Assembly: GCF_030052815.1 (NCBI RefSeq)
Contig: NC_079498.1
Span: 99,218,041-99,282,040, forward strand
Length of the DNA: 64,000 nt
Reading direction: 5' to 3'
Source: Hevea brasiliensis
Taxonomy: Eukaryota; Streptophyta; Magnoliopsida; Malpighiales; Euphorbiaceae
Position 1 is the stretch's first letter, and each line of letters starts with the position of its first letter. The notes beneath the pieces were generated by a model. The model was not told the origin of the DNA. It did not search any database and saw only the letters and a list, made by a program, of their open reading frames with translations. The translations under genes were made by a program, and so were the position numbers. This document shows, piece by piece, positions 46,301 to 59,960 of the stretch.

Positions 46301-49300
46301 CTGCAGCTCTAGTACATATTTTCTCCTAGCATACCAGTATTAATTGCCTGCATTTTTTTGCCCTAATGTAATTTGTAATTGTAGGAAAGCATTTAGCAGA
46401 ACATTGTAAGAATGAGTATCCTCGGGTGCCAAACTTCATCCTTTGGATTCTTGCTGAAATTGCTATTGTTGCATGTGATATTCCTGAAGGTAAGTTTTGT
46501 TAATTTGCTTAATTTTTTTTTATTCATGTATAATCAATATATTGCTACGAGCTTACAAATTGCATTTTGATATTTCAAAAATAATATTTCCACATGCAAG
46601 TACTTTTGAGCATCTTTATATGTATAATCAAAATTTTAAGAAGATATGGCCCAAATAGTGATGCATTCTTTTATATAACATGTTTCTTGTCCACTAATTG
46701 TTGTCCTAGGATGTTTGTTCTTCACCGTACTCTGAATGATGTTACTTTCTTTTTCAGTAATTGGTACAGCCTTTGCATTGAACATGCTTTTCAAAATTTC
46801 TGTGTGGATTGGTGTTCTTCTGACTGGTCTTAGCACGTTGGTTCTTCTAGCACTGCAGCAATATGGGGTACATCATTTTCTTCTTAGTCCATATGTCTTG
46901 AACTATTAAGATTAAGAAAAATATAATCTTGTCTAACTTTTTTTTGATCTCTTTTATTCAGAAAATGAGGCTTTTCCAAACATCCAATTATGATGCATCA
47001 AATAAGCTTAACCACTCATAATTTCTTCTTATAGGTCCGGAAGCTCGAATTCCTTATTGCTTTTCTTGTTTCTACAATCGCTGCATGCTTTTTGGTGGAG
47101 CTTGCCTTTGCAAAACCCTCTGCTTCTGAAGTTCTCTATGGGCTTTTTGTTCCACAACTCAAGGGACATGGTGCTACTGGCCTTGCAATTTCACTGCTTG
47201 GTGCCATGGTTATGCCGTAAGTTTTTTATTCAATTATGTCTTCCAACTATTAATAGTTCCTTCCTGTTGAAAAAAAAAACATTTTTATCTTCGTTGGCTT
47301 CATTGCCCTCATGCAGTCACAATCTCTTCCTTCATTCGGCATTGGTGCTTTCTAGGAAAATCCCACGATCCATTCCTGGTATCAAGGTAAAGATCTTGAG
47401 TAGATTAGTTTTAATCTTAATCATTTGCAGGCATGCTTCAGTGCACAAGTTCGTTTATCAGTTTATGTAAGCATGTGTGTGAGAGTGACCATTTCCATGC
47501 ACCTCTTCTGGAAAATCATATTTGTGTGCAATGTATTTTAGCCTTTTCTACTGGTGGATGGATTTCTTAGTGTGCTTATCTTTGTAGGCAACAATATTAA
47601 ACAACATATCACATTTTGAACTTTGTAGCTCTCAACCTTTTGGTTAGTAATTTTTCATCTTTCGTTAAGTATTGGTACATACCTTTGCATAAAGAGTTTC
47701 AAGACACTTAAACATGTATCTTAGAAAAGTAGCCCATAGCCTTGACATCAGGAAGGATTTTCCATCCAATAATAGTAAAAAAAAATAATAAGAGTATATA
47801 ATAGTTTGATGATTGTGCACCCCAAATATCTCTACCCTTCTGGAAAGATATGTTTTCATTGCTGTTGCTGTCCTAGCATATCTTGAAGGTTATCCAAAAC
47901 GAAGTTAAATTTATAAAGACACTGCTACATGTTAACAATTTGACACTCAATGGTTCTTATTAAAACATGACGTTAATGATTTTTTGAACATAGAAATTGG
48001 CAGAACTAACAATTTTGTTTGCAGGAGGCTCGTAGATTTTACTTCATAGAAAGTGCCTTCGCTCTCACACTGGCCTTTTTCATTAATGTATCCGTTATTT
48101 CTGTAAGTGGTGCTGTTTGCAATTCCTCAAATTTAAATCCAGAAGATCAGTCAAAATGCAAGGACTTGGACTTGAACAAGGCTTCTTTTTTGCTTAAAGT
48201 ATGTGAACAAATTTTCCAAATATCTGATTCCATTTGCTTATCTACACTTGCTTTTGTACTAGATAATGCCAATCTTATACTGGATATTACAGTTGTTTTC
48301 AGTTCCTTCTAAATTTACTATTTGATCTTGATCTGCTTCATTATGGTATTTTTTTTTATCTTTTTTGATAGAATGTTTTGGGCAGATGGAGTTCAAAACT
48401 TTTTGCAATTGCTTTGTTGGCATCAGGTCAGAGTTCTACAATAACAGGAACTTATGCAGGGCAGTATGTCATGCAGGTACTTGGTCCTGACATATAATTA
48501 TTATTATTTCTTAAGGTCCATGTATGTAAAACAGGTTGCCATTAGTGCTGCCACTGTTACATTAAGTAATAAGGCTTTATGGTTGCGTTCCTAATTTCTG
48601 TTGAAGAATTTAATATTTCTTAGCTCATCTTGTTATGTTGCAAGCACTAATGCACAGAGCACTTCCTCTGTTTTTTAAGGCAAATGATCTTTTTAAAAAA
48701 ATCATTTTCAATATATATATATATATATATATATATTCCTTAAATCGTATATAACTATAGTATTCTCCTTGATTGCTAGAGGTTGCTATGGTATGTTTTT
48801 TCACATAATATTCACAATATTTCATATTCCAGGGTTTCTTGGATCTACGATTGACACCATGGATGCGGAACTTTCTAACTCGATGCTTGGCAATAGTCCC
48901 TAGTTTAATTGTTGCACTCATTGGTGGCTCTGCTGGGGCTGGAAAGCTAATTATTATTGCATCTGTATGAGTTGCTTACCTCTAAAACTATTATACTTCT
49001 AGAACAATGTGCATTTTTTCTTTAAATTTTAATCATATTCTGATATGTATACAAGTAATATGCACAGAGAATGAACATTAATAAGGTGTGTGTAGTAATA
49101 TATTTAACTGCCACAGATTGCATTGCCTATTGTCTGCTCTCAACTTCATAAAAATGCACTAACTGTGCTTATCAATGATGTTGTGGAATTTCTTTACTTT
49201 TGCAAGATTATGAGATTCTATGATGATATATGCATATATGGGTGCATCATAAAATTTGAACTCTTATCTATATGGTGTTTTATGTAATTTTAATTCCATG

Positions 49301-50796
49301 TTTCATTTTGATTGACCATCAGGTGGAATTTTAACCTTGTGTGCAAGTTTCAAATGATGGCAATAACTTGAAAATCTCGGATAATCTTAAAGCACATTCT
49401 TGTGGTGATATTTGTGAGGATGTCTATGTTCAAATTAACGAGTAATGAGTAATGATCATTCTGTTATTGTTTCTACCGACTAATTAAATATAGAAAGCAA
49501 TAAAACCTCTGTTCTTGTTTTGATTATTTTACAGAGTTGTTCTTATGGTTGAATGCAATGTCTATTGTGGATAACTACTCTCTTACATAATGCTAGACTT
49601 CTGGCTGCATTATCTGTTGTTGAAGAGATGTCTTTCACTTTCTGGAATGCTTTGTAAACACTGAAGGGCAATGACTTTAGGCTTGTTAAACAGAGAAAAA
49701 AAAAAAAAAAAACTGTAATTTGTTGTTACAATGATTCCATTGTTGTCTAGACCAAAGGGCTAAAATTCTCATTTGTATCTTACCTTGCAGCAAGTTCACA
49801 TCTGGTGTTGTTTTGCAGATGATTCTATCATTTGAGCTACCTTTTGCTCTCATTCCACTTCTCAAGTTCACTAGTTGCAAAACCAAGATGGGGATACACG
49901 CCAACTCAACTATGGTATAATGTTATTTTGATCTATGCTTCTTCAGTTATTCATTTATACAATTTATTTAACCATTAAATTTGAGGACTTTGATTTGTCT
50001 TGAAAATTTCTCGCCTGACTACTTGGAGGATCCTTGTATCCTGCAAAAAATCCTGTTAAGAATAGTAATGAAGTATTTGACATTTCCATCAAGACAGACA
50101 ACTTTAAGATGCCTGGCTTGAAATATGTCGTGTTTGTTTGGAAACATTTTATAGAAGTTCTTGCTGTTTCTTTTTCTTTCTTGTCTTTACCTTCTTTCCC
50201 TTGATGTTATTTCCTGATTTTTCTTTTCCTTTGAAATGTTGGACTTGTCAGTCCAGTATTTTTCAACAGTAACAAATGCATATAAAGATTTCTTTACAGT
50301 GCTTCAATGACCAAAATTGGATAGATTACTGTTAAAATGTTTTTTTCAAGCATTCTGGAGATTATTACTGCAACATATATCATCATCTTTCAACTGTTAT
50401 TTCTGCTTCTTAACTTTTCATTATCACTGGTTTATCATTTATCTTCTTTTACAGATTTCAGCTCTCACTTGGATTATTGGTTCCCTGATCATGTCAATAA
50501 ATATATACTACCTTGCAACTGGCTTCATCAAGATTCTTCTTAATGGCCATTTAGAAGTGGTAGCTGTTGTTTTTCTTGGAATATTCGGATTTTCAGCTAT
50601 GGCGGTGTATTTGGCTGCAATTGCTTACTTGGTGTTCCGTAAAAACAAGGAAGCTACTCATCTTCTGGCACTAACAACACCTGAAAGTCGACAGATGGTC
50701 AACGAGTCTTGTGATACATCAATGCATAGTCTCCCTAGAGAAGACATAGTAAGCATGCAGTTACCTCAAAGAAGGTCTACAGAAGAAGTCAATTGA
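43336..50796 (+). CDS. NRAMP: NRAMP metal-ion transporter, copy B (13 exons)
   Basis: Paralogue of the gene at 12675-25130 with the same 13-exon structure and phases: 43336-43449, 45490-45568, 45661-45701, 46205-46283, 46385-46489, 46758-46867, 47035-47216, 47317-47386, 48025-48198, 48372-48476, 48833-48964, 49819-49914, 50455-50796. It encodes 542 residues; DPGN (61-64), MPHN (236-239) and the 337-355 transport signature are kept. Differences from copy A that I could count: D32Y, N38D, V102I, A224T, L267F, P295S, E312K, I364M, V441I, I442M, A511V, C521S. They fall in the cytosolic tails, a loop, or conservative helix positions. About 19 synonymous differences were counted, suggesting both copies are constrained. 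Intron 6 is only 167 bp, the state before the copia insertion in A. Function as a divalent metal (Fe/Mn-type) transporter is inferred from family. Confidence 0.93.
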
Positions 50797-51610
50797 TAAA
50801 TGGTAGGGTAAGAGTGATTTCCACTCATAAATGGTAGGGAAAGTGAGAGTTCAATAAGTGAGCTTGGGAGTCTTTATGTAATTGGGCCTGAGAGCCTTGA
50901 TTTGTTTTTGGGCTTCAAGCCCTGTATTAATAAAATCCTACCATCTTGCGAAAAAAAACTCTTGTATAGGTAACTTATGCAGTTTTTGGCTCTATAGGAG
51001 AGTAGCAGCCGAAACTTCTTGGAGCAGAAAAAGTGCTGCTCTCTAAGGTGGATTTTCCATGCTAGCAAAGGAAGAAGAAGCTCTTCTTTTGGGTGGTCCA
51101 AAACAAGGTGCAACCTTTGTGCAACTTGGTGTATTCCTTTGGGATTTTCTTTCTTAATATCATGTGAAGATTCACTACAATCCTGGACCGTCAATTAATA
51201 TATATAATTCCTATAACACGTGATTATGTATGGAATTAGTAATACAAGGTTGATCTTGAATTAAATATGTATGTAATACATGGTTATAGCCATTATTAAT
51301 TTCAGATTTTTCTTGTTTAAACTCGATTCACCATAGGCCCAGTACAAAAAATGTATGGTGAAGTTTATCTATTAATGTATGGATGCAACATAATTGTATT
51401 TTAAATCCATGATGAATTGAGTTTATGCAAAAATTTTCAATTAATTCCTACACAACTAAAAGTGTTAACACGGATCTTAAACTACACCAATTATTAACAG
51501 TCTTGGTTGCAGCAGAATTGCTCATCTTACTAAAATCAGTAGGATAAGTTACCAAATTTGATGCCACCCCTTTGAAGGCAAACTTCTCTATTCCAGCTAT
51601 CACTAATTCA

Positions 51611-51669
<59 letters not shown>

Positions 51670-51926
51670 CTTGAATAAGTATGAATTAATTAATCAATTT
51701 CATCAAAAGAAGCAAAATTAAGCTGATTTTACCTATGAGGAGAAAGCAAGACTTGTAAGTCCTTTTGTTCTCCGGCCACGAGCAATAATTATCACATTCT
51801 GATGTTACAAACTCAAAATTTCACGCAACATAGTTCGCATACCAGTGTCACATCTTTACTTCTCTGCTTATCAAAAGAAAAGAAAAACGGTGTCACATCT
51901 TTAATTATACTTTATTTGGAAGCTAT
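50797..51926. other. 3' flank of NRAMP-B
   Basis: 3' UTR, the first instance of the ~70-bp shared block (50972-51043), and a long AAT microsatellite at 51609-51666. No other gene is seen. Confidence 0.6.
50929..50934 (+). terminator. Polyadenylation signal of NRAMP-B
   Basis: AATAAA about 133 bases after the stop codon, in the same context as copy A. A short A-run follows from 50952. Confidence 0.55.
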
Positions 51927-52539
51927 TGATAAGTCGTATTTTAATATATAAATTTATGTGCTTTTATTTATTTATTTTACTTATTTTTATTTAGTTTTTA
52001 ATTTGTTTTTGTTATTTGTTTAGTTTTTACTTTTTAGTATTTATTTTTTAGTTAATTTAGGACTTCTAATTTTTTTTTTTTGTATTTTTAGTAGGAAAGA
52101 TTTCAATTTGAGCTAGAAAAGATTACAAATTTGCTATATTTGAAAGCATATTTTTGTGAATCAAAATTTGTCCAGAATTTGGCCACAGGCAAGGTCATGG
52201 CGCAGACACAACATGGCCGTGTGGGATGAGCTATACAAATTTTAATTGCTAATCTAATTGGGTTTTTATTTCTTACTTGGAGAAGAGTCTCCTAAGGTCG
52301 AAAGAAGTCTAAATAAGTAGAGATTACCTTATTTAAGAAGGAAAGAAGAGGAAAATCAAGAATTGACTTGGAATGGGAGTCTAAGAAGAGGTCCCTAACC
52401 ACTCAATTGGGAGTAAGAGGGAGAAGATTTTTGCATATTGAAGCTTAAAAATGCACCCACAATTAGAGTTTGATCTTTATTATTGTTCTTTAAGTTTTCA
52501 CGATATATTTTCTTCTTTTTATTGTTCTACCATCTCTAG

Positions 52540-55500
52540 TGTGATGACCCGACCCGGGAAAGCAGTCCAATGAGGGCGGGGAGTGACATAAGAGAGTAAA
52601 CTCCCGGTAGGCTTCTAGGATGGCGAGGCTACCTAGGGTAGTGGAATACGGGGCACAGTAATGAATCGAATCATACATTAAAATGGGAAAACCTAATCAC
52701 TAGAGGCGCCTTTTGATGGAATGGCCTGGAGAGTTGGAAGAACTCCGGGGTTAAGCGCACTCGCTTGAGAGAAATTTCAGGATGGGTGACTTCCTGGGAG
52801 TTCTCCATTCTATATATGGGACAAAACCGTGAAGCTCAGGATGGGGTGGGCCAAAGCGGACAATTCCTCTAGTGGTTAGAGCAAGGGCGTTACAGATGGT
52901 ATCAGAGCCGGGTGTGTGGTTCGAGGACGAACTAGGTGGAAGCTGATGGGCCTGTGACGACCCGACCTAGGAAAGCGGTTTATAGGTGAGGGGGTGTGAG
53001 GTGTAATATCATCCAATAGAATTATATAAAATGAACCAGGTAATGCTCAGAAAAGATGGTAGACTCACAATGGTCTCACTTGAGTACCACCTCCTTAGAC
53101 AGCATTTCCTAGACATGCACTTCATACAATCCTAATAAAATCAAACCACTAGTAAGTACCGTCTTCCCATAACACTACCACGGTACTAAGGATTTATGCC
53201 ACGAAGGTATAGATAGACAGGAGTCAACACCCGTGTAATAATCGAGACATATTCAGTGTTTCTTTCGAGGGTCATAGATGGCAACTTACTCCTTGCAGAA
53301 TTTCTACAACCGTCATTACCATAGCCCAATGTCTAGGTTCGGGATAATGGATATATAAGAGGAAGGTGTTAGGCACCCCTTATGCCTAGTCTAACCTCGT
53401 TAATTCGAATGCCAGTCATCTACTAATATTTCTAGAAGTCTTGTTTATTATTCCTTTATTAAACTTTATCCTAAAAATGCAATTCTAATTCTACACACGC
53501 AAGTAATTCACAAAAGGGTTGTTGCTTATAAACATTTTTCATACATAAGTAATTCCTATCTATGGGGTTGATAATTATTTAAATGATATTTATTAGATGA
53601 CTAAAATTAATTTATTATTGAGAATTTAATTTATAAACAAATTCAATTTCAAATACCCCTAAGATTCTATTTTACCTAATTAATTAATTCACCAAGTTAT
53701 CCTAAGGATAATTAAATTAAATTAATTATGTACATGTCTAATTTATTCTAATATCACATAAGGCCCGAACAATCACAACCTAATAAAGATTTCTAATATG
53801 CAAATTTATTTTATAATTACTAAGTATTAAATTAAATTTATTTTACTTGCCAAGGTTAGTTTAATTTACAAACAAGATGAATTTTAATTTACAAAATATT
53901 TATTTAAATTAATTACATACAAAAGTCAGTTAAATTAAAAACAAAGTTAATTTTAATTTACTAAATAAAAATCATATTATTACTGCAATTTCATGCAAAT
54001 GGTTATTATAGGAATTTATGATTACTTATTTGTTAGTAATTGCAGTTGCCATTGGGGCAAGCTACCCTTAAAAAAGGGTCTTCTCTTCTAGTATGACAAT
54101 GATATCTTTGGCTTACTCGTTTTAGCTCGATGTAAGCTCCACGTAAATGCCCTCTTTGGTACTTACCTTAGGACTACTCACTAATTTTATTTATAATAAA
54201 AATAAAAAAACTAAAAAGTAAAGAAACTAAAGAAAATAAGAAAATACTAATAACAATTCATATTGGATTCTAACTCTAGTCTCCTAAGGGGTTAAAATTC
54301 CTAACTAATTACAACTACCTTATGGTCCAAGTCTTCTAACATGATCCAAATACTTCACAACATTTCTTGAATTAAGAGAACTCAGAAAAATAAATCAAAT
54401 ATCAATTAGAACTCAAGAACACACAAGAACATATATATATACAATTCTCAGATTCTGACAGATTGACAGTAGCAAGAAATTTGATTTTTGAAAAATAGTT
54501 AGACACGCCTAAAAATCATGAAAAAATTACAGAAGATATAACCAAAACATCATACAACATCATAAAATTCATAGATTAAACAAAACCCCAGCCAAATAAT
54601 CTACACAAATCATAAATTTTCCTAATGATGGAATTGCACTACTTTTTTGTAAAATTCACAACTCACCAACCATAACAGATACGAATGCGAAACTAATTGG
54701 AAAATATTCACAAGATTTCAAACTTAATTTTAGACACAATATTTACACAAAAATATTAAGAAACAAGGGAGATATGGGCTCTAAAAATCGGGTATCTTGT
54801 AAATCAGATTTTACAGGAGCCCTAAATTCAAACAGCCATAACTTACAAAATATTAAAGCTTTTTTAGTGATTCTTGAGCCTAAAATTAATAGAATTTCGT
54901 GTAGAATATGAATATAATTTTTTCAAATTTTTTACAGATTCAGAAAATAACAAAAAAATAATAAAAATATGAGAGATAAAAAACTGAACATGTGCAGAGT
55001 TGTGTATCCCCTCAAATTAAACATGATTACATGATCTATATAAACATACAAAATAAATTGGAAACAAGGAACATAGAATTAAACATTAGATGGCATAGAT
55101 CTTGAAAAGAAAATAAAAGAACTAACATTCAAGAAATATCGTAAGAAAGAAAGAAGAGCTAAAAGAATTTTGACTATTTCTCTCTTAAATTTTTTTTCCT
55201 TTTTTTTTTTTTTTTGTCTTCTCCTCCTCATTTTCTTCTCTTTTCCAGTAGGGTATTTATAGGGTTTTGGGAGAGAGGTGTGATAGGGTTTGGGGTCCTA
55301 GGGTGATAAAGTTCAGATAAATTAAACAACTAAATTACAGAATTTGGGTGAAACTGAGATATGGATGAGGTGTTTCAACCAATAGGAAGAGAGGGGAAGG
55401 GGAAGGCACTAATAGAGAGTGAGAAAGAAGTGTGGTAGGGTTTGAAGTTCTAGTGTGATAAGATTCAGATAACTTAAACAACTGGAATTGAGGAATTTGG

Positions 55501-56310
55501 GTGAAACTGGGATATGGGTGAAGTGTTCCAACCAATAGAAAGAGAGAGAAAATGGGTGGCACCAATAGGAAGTGAGAAAGAGAGTGGAGCCAAAGGGGGA
55601 GAGTGAGTTTGTATGGGAGAGGGATAGAGAAAACGATATTTTCTTATTTTAATTTTCAAAAAATAAATTAAATGGGTCATATTTAAAATTCCTAACTAGA
55701 CTTTCTTAGGCCCATGAGGCCTAATTAAGCTTAATTAGGTACATTTAAAAACTACTCATATTAAATTTAAATAAAATAAAATTTTATTTAAATTTAATTA
55801 AATTCATTTCCCAAAAAAATATTATTTTATTTATTTATTTATTTATTTTCAAGATCATACCACGAAATTAATAATTCAGCTCCATGCCTCCAATTACATC
55901 TTACAGTCATATAATTTTTCATCATTGAGTTTCTCACAGCCTCAATGCACATACTCATCACAAAATAAGCGTCTACACGGTCCAATGAGGGCGGAGAGTG
56001 GCATAAAAGAGTAAACTCCTGGCAGGCTTTTAGGATGGAGAGGCTACCTAGGGTAGTGGAATGTGGGACACAGGAATGAATCGAATCATACATTGAAATG
56101 GGGGAAACTAATCACTAGAGGCGCCTTTTGGTGGAATGGTCTGGAGAGTTGGAAGAACTCTGGGATTAAGTGTGCTCGCTTGAGAGAAATGCCAGGATGG
56201 GTGTTCTCCTGGGAAGTTCTCCATTCCACCTATGGGATAAAACCGTGAGGCTCAAAATAGGCTGAGCCAAAGCGGATAATTTCTCTAGTGGTTGGAGTAA
56301 GGGCGTTACA
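52540..56310 (+). mobile_element. TRIM-like mini LTR element, copy B
   Basis: The 5' LTR is 52540-52894 (355 bp), followed by an iMet primer site at 52897-52908 and a 58-bp internal part. The 3' LTR begins at 52953, is split at 52980-55977, and resumes to 56310. The target duplication TCTAG is perfect at 52535-52539 and 56311-56315. Confidence 0.84.
52980..55977 (-). mobile_element. 3.0-kb LTR-like insertion in the TRIM 3' LTR, copy B
   Basis: 2998 bp, flanked by a perfect 4-bp CGGT duplication (52976-52979 and 55978-55981). Non-coding, with the same minus-strand TATA-like box (complement of about 55253-55263) and tandem units as copy A. A Tat/Ogre-type LTR is the best guess. Confidence 0.57.
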
Positions 56311-57107
56311 TCTAGGCTGAAGTAAAACATTTTGTTAGGGAATGATGGATCATAAACCTATGTTATGATTTCTTTCTAATTCAACGCATTAATTTTATTT
56401 TCATAAGATTATGCAATATTTGATCTTAATACTTTGTGTTTATTCAATTGATTGATTGTTCTAATTAGATTCGAACAGAGAAGCTATAATTAATTTCTCT
56501 TTTGAATGCATAATTAATTTCTAGAAAGATTATTGCATATCACATTAGGACTAAGCAACCTTAAGAAGGACCCTAGAAATAGTGTGTGGTTTGTTTAATT
56601 CCTAACCAAAGAGGACGAATTAATTGCAAGAGATTCATGTTCTTTATGCATCTAGATTCTTACTACCCTAAGAAGGACCATTAATTTAGATGAATATTCT
56701 ACTTGAAAAAGACAAGTGGCCATATTCAATCTTACCATCTCATTGTATAAAACTTGTATTGAATTAGTTATTTGCATAGGTGAAGGTGAAATCTGACCTA
56801 ACACTTTTATCATAAAAAGTTTATTTAATTAATTTAATTATTTACTTCTACTTTTATTGTTAGTTTTTATTTTAGTTAAATTCAAAATTATCAATTTCTC
56901 AAATAACATTTGGGTAGTATTAGCTTAATTGCAAATGACGATTTTGATCCTCGTGGGACAATACATTTTCTCACCACTTTATTACTTGAACGACTAGTAC
57001 ACTTGCTAATGTTAACTATAATGCATCAAGTTTTTAGCACCGTTGCCGGGGATCATAAGTTTATTTGTAGTTGATTTTACATTACTTGTTAATTTGGAAA
57101 TTTTAAT

Positions 57108-58164
57108 TTGTGTTTTGTTTTTCTTTTATTTTTTTTTATTCTAATATTACTTATTTGTTTTCTTGTGAGATACTTCAAGATGCTTCATCAACAAGTATTC
57201 ACAAGTTTTATTCAACAATACTTGGAGCCATTCTATGCCGTTTGGAGAAGGTTTAATGAATTGGTAGAACAATTTTCAAATCACAGTTTCTCAAATCAAT
57301 TTGTTATGTTTTGTTTCTACAATGGATTGGATGATGCTACGAGATGTTGGGTGGATAATGAAGCTTGTGCAACTGATGTTCACCTTTTACATAGAAGCTA
57401 TGAGGAAGTACTTCACCTGTTGAATTTGACTATCAATGTTGGAATCCTTCACTGTAGGATTGGAGTCAACAATACCCTCCATATACTTCTCACCTTATTA
57501 TTACAGACCATCCATTTGGAGATCAAGAGAAAAATTTGCGATTTGAAGAGTTGTCAAATCTATTGGAAAATTTTATTACTAAATCTAAAGTGAGCAATGA
57601 AATTTTTAGTAGTCCAATGGTGAAAAAATGAAGTGTTGCTTTATTATGAGGAATTATACACTCAAGGTGAGGAAAGTGAGTTGAAGTATGAGGAAGCTTC
57701 ATGGAAAGATAAGCCTCAATTGAAAGAACAAGAATCCTCAGGAGTTGAGTCATCAAGAGAGTTCGCACATGAAGATGAGCTAAAAATAGAGTTCGTGGAT
57801 GAGACAAAAAAAAAAAAAAAAAGAGACCATTGATTTGTGTTCATCGATGGTACTAATATATACACCACCTAAAGATCCTTACTTTTCAGTGACAACACCT
57901 TCACTATGCTACTTCTTCTATGAGCTAAAGAAAAAATTAGGAATTTCTCTCCAAGCTCATTGTTTAAGGCCAAGTGTTATTTGTGCTATAGGCAAAATTC
58001 TTTCAAATTTAGCCAGACTTGAGGGCATCATATATAAAGACTCATATGTGGTGTTATATGACACCTATGATGAAAGGAAGCCACTCTTTGATGATCCACT
58101 CTTTAGTCTTATGCCATTAATTTTTATTTTAATTTTAACTTCCTTATATTTCTTAAAATTGTAG
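57108..58164 (+). pseudogene. Gag-like frames of the Athila-like element, copy B
   Basis: The first frame (57108-57593) is longer than in copy A because Leu replaces the stop; it shows WRRFNELVEQFSNHSF and FYNGLDDATRCWVD. Further frames at 57633-57833 (Glu/Lys-rich) and 57799-58164 are separated by frame changes, one at a poly-A run. No enzyme domains are present. Confidence 0.6.
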
Positions 58165-58412
58165 GTTTTTATCGATTTTATTTAGTTTATTTTAATCAAA
58201 TTTACTTTTTTTTGGGGTTATTTTTATAGGTCAAAAGTTTGGAAAAGTCTATAGAAAAAGCATGTGAATAGTATCAAAATTACAGCGGAGTGAATTCCTA
58301 GCAAAAAGTGCAGCAGATTTTTAGGCACATGTATGCCTGTGCCCTGGGCACAGCCTTACCCATGTGCAGGTGCCTTACGGAGTTTTTGGCTCTATAGGAG
58401 AGTAGCAGCCGA

Positions 58413-59389
58413 AACTTCTTGCAGCAGAAAAATTGCTGCTCTGCTTGTCACGCCTGCGATTAACATTAAGTTTCACTGTATATGTGCTTTTAGTTATCAT
58501 ATGCTAAGTTGTATTTTCTCCTTTTGGCTTATCTTTCCTGCAATAACCAAATGAAATTAATTTTATGTAATAATATTTAAAACTTATCATTTACTAATTC
58601 TTGTCAGTAAATGTTCATCACTAGTATATTTTATTTTTTACATTTTGAATTTATTTATAATTTATATGACTATGAATTCAAATAAAGTCCATAACAAGTA
58701 ATAAATTTTCCCTAACTTTTCCTGTTCCTGGACATTGAAAAAGGCTTAAAAATATTTTTTTAAAAAAATCATTTTACGCTTCTTTTCATCCTCTTTAATT
58801 AGAAAAATTAATTTCATTTATATATTTTAACGAAATTAATTATGTACTTAATCTCTCTATTTTGAAAAATATATTATTTAGTTTCTCTATTTTTAGTTTA
58901 TGAGATATTTAATTTCTTCTGTTAATTTTTCTATTCATCAAGTTAGTCAAAAGAGAGATGTAGTTGTATTATTCAAATTATAGAGATTGAATAGTTGATG
59001 GATTTAAAATTATGAGACTAAGTAGTTGTATTATTCAAAATTATAAGGACTGAATAATTGAGTTAGGAAAAAAATTGCTTTAAAATAACTTTAGAATCAT
59101 CTACGGACTAAAAATAAAGAAACTAAATATTATATTTTTTAAAATAAAAAAATTAAATAATTAATTTTTTTTACGATAAAGGATTAAATAATAATTTTTT
59201 TAAGAATTAAGTCTGGCTAAGATTAAATTCGAGACTTTACAATTTTAAAGACAATTTCAAAAAAAAAAAAAAGAAATATTCCGAGCCGTTTAAATAGTTA
59301 TATATTTCCTTAAGTTAAATGTTGATGCAGGAATTTTGGGAAATGATAGATAGAATTGAGCACATAATAATTTTTAGAAATGATATAGA
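58413..59389. other. AT-rich intergenic tract, copy B
   Basis: Matches 34370-35354 in copy A. No gene is seen. Confidence 0.6.
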
Positions 59390-59960
59390 AAGGTGATTCT
59401 TTTGTCGATGCTGCAAAATGCATAACTGGTTCTTAGTCATCACAGATTGTTGAGATTTATACGTTAATATATGAGGTAAAGTTGGTGTTTGAGTTATGTT
59501 TTATGTTTATAATTACGAAATCGGATTGTCAAAGTATTATATATATAAAAACTTATTGGAAAGTAAACTTTTTGTATATAAAGGTGATTCTTTTGCTGAT
59601 GCTGCAAAATGCATAATTGGTTCTTAGTCATCACAGATTGTTGAGATTTATACGTTAATATATGAGGTAAAGTTGGTGTTTGATTTATGTTTTATGTTTA
59701 TAATTACGAAATCGGATTGTCAAAGTATTATATATATAAAAACTTATTGGAAAGTAAACTTTTTGTATATAAAGGTGATTCTTTTGCCGATGCTTGAAAA
59801 TGCATAATTGGTTCTTAGTCATCACAGATTATTGAGATTTATACGTTAATATATGAGGTAACGTTGGTGTTTGATTTATGTTTTATGTTTATAATTACGA
59901 AATCGGATTGTCAAAGTATTATATATATAAAAACTTATTGGAAAGTAAACTTTTTGGGAA
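59390..59960 (+). repeat. Three tandem 191-bp units, copy B only
   Basis: Units start with AAGGTGATTC at 59390, 59581 and 59772. They are nearly identical, each with ACGTTAATATATGAGG at 59461, 59652 and 59843. Copy A has one incomplete unit at about 35355-35490. The near-identity of the units points to recent expansion. Confidence 0.92.

Larger units (their letters stand above)
51927..58372 (+). mobile_element. Athila/Tat-like Ty3 element, gag-only remnant, copy B
   Basis: Counterpart of 26237-32698. The LTR runs 51927-57028 with the nested TRIM-like element inside. The primer site at 57035-57052 (TAGCACCGTTGCCGGGGA) is nearer the tRNA-Asp consensus than in copy A. Gag-like frames follow to 58164. 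No pol domain or 3' LTR was found. Confidence 0.68.
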
